Source of the DNA: Natronoarchaeum rubrum
GTDB taxonomy: Archaea; Halobacteriota; Halobacteria; Halobacteriales; Natronoarchaeaceae
Direction of reading: 5' to 3'
NCBI RefSeq assembly: GCF_024494695.1
Contig: NZ_JANHDP010000003.1
Span: forward strand, 248,001-312,000
Length of the DNA: 64,000 nucleotides
The notes under the pieces are model-generated. The model was not told the origin of the DNA, did not search any database, and worked only from the letters and a program-made list of their open reading frames with translations. The translations under genes were made by a program, and so were the position numbers. The stretch's first letter is position 1. Each line of letters starts with the position of its first letter. Of this stretch, positions 63,796 through 64,000 are shown piece after piece.

Positions 63796-64000
63796 TTAGT
63801 CGTTCGCGACGGGCGCGTCGGCGTCGGACTCGACCTCCTCGTCGAGTCTGACGGCGCGGCCGGTCTCGCCGGACCGGTAGATGGCCTCGATGACGCGCTG
63901 GACGGTGAGCGCCTCGTCGACCGTGTTGCGTTCGGGGGGCTGGCCCGACGCCACGGCCTCGAGGAATGCGACCTGCTCCTGTCGGTGGGGATCGTGCGAG
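63796..64000 (-). CDS. Gfo/Idh/MocA family oxidoreductase, C-terminal end (5' part outside window)
   Basis: Only the last 67 codons are inside the window. They read ...DPHRQEQVAFLEAVASGQPP, then VDEALTVQRVIEAIYRSGETGRAVRL and an acidic end, the usual C-terminus of glucose-fructose-oxidoreductase-like enzymes (helix with EAL..QRVIEAIYRS). The start lies beyond the right edge. It completes a same-strand sugar cluster with the isomerase gene downstream of it. Confidence 0.85.
   Translation of the reverse strand, partial: SHDPHRQEQVAFLEAVASGQPPERNTVDEALTVQRVIEAIYRSGETGRAVRLDEEVESDADAPVAND

Overview
This 64 kb window comes from a halophilic archaeon of the class Halobacteria; the genus is not resolved. 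Codon use is very GC-rich and the proteins are strongly acidic (Asp/Glu-rich, Lys-poor). The ribosomal proteins are archaeal (L11, and L1-P0-L12 with the acidic ...LFG tails). Exported proteins carry twin-arginine signals. Several genes have a TATA box about 27-29 nt before the start codon, as in leaderless haloarchaeal transcripts, and family-specific proteins such as HEWD are present. No rRNA, tRNA, CRISPR array, transposase or integrase was found, so this looks like ordinary chromosome with a few accessory patches.

Layout. 1-2.6 kb: menaquinone genes menF and menD (menD runs off the left edge). 2.9-6.4 kb: four coupled membrane/vWA-like genes (DUF4129, DUF7269-like, DUF58, DUF7519-like), each joined to the next by a GTGA overlap. 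6.9-14.6 kb: a stress module of two PrkA-type kinases, a DUF444 vWA protein and SpoVR, behind a long leader. 14.7-16.8 kb: YjbQ, a small membrane protein and a glycerophosphodiesterase. 16.8-22.0 kb: a surface-fibre-like locus with a SipW-type signal peptidase, a DUF5305 membrane protein, two Tat-type TasA/camelysin-like (DUF1102) proteins, and a divergent winged-helix regulator coupled to a third secreted protein. 22.0-24.1 kb: an SDR oxidoreductase and an NSS-family sodium symporter. 24.4-28.2 kb: a three-subunit acyl-CoA (propionyl-CoA) carboxylase, pccB-pccX-pccA. 28.6-35.0 kb: a complete peptide/nickel-type ABC importer whose two ATPases carry unusual insertions. 35.6-38.8 kb: a 1041-aa FAD/Fe-S dehydrogenase. 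39.0-42.9 kb: HEWD, L11, a ZIP-like membrane protein and the L1-P0-L12 operon. 43.0-46.8 kb: an NhaC antiporter coupled to a TRAM-like protein, FolD and a zinc-ribbon protein. 46.8-57.0 kb: a patch of orphan genes (solitary N6-adenine methylase, 48-aa protein, glutaredoxin, PadR regulator, HisG-like protein, acidic coiled-coil protein, metallo-hydrolase, YlbF protein, CHAT-domain protein). 57.3-60.6 kb: GlyA, small proteins, an eIF2B-like protein and a TFS paralogue. 60.8-64 kb: sugar/inositol-type genes (two Gfo/Idh/MocA oxidoreductases, a TIM-barrel isomerase) and an AIM24-like protein.

How the genes work together. Clear operons are menF-menD, the DUF58 set, prkA-prkA-DUF444-spoVR, the four-gene signal-peptidase/fibre set, pccBXA, the ABC importer and rpl1-rplP0-rpl12. 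The most interesting candidates are the CHAT cysteine-protease-like protein at 54977-57046, which keeps its His/Cys pair, and the SipW/DUF1102/DUF5305 locus, which resembles bacterial TasA fibre and archaeal bundling-pilus loci. Also of note are the divergent HisG-like protein, a TFS paralogue without the acidic cleavage pair, an eIF2B-like protein without the isomerase residues, and a two-hairpin element upstream of the glutaredoxin gene. All functions are inferred from sequence motifs read by eye; no database search was run.
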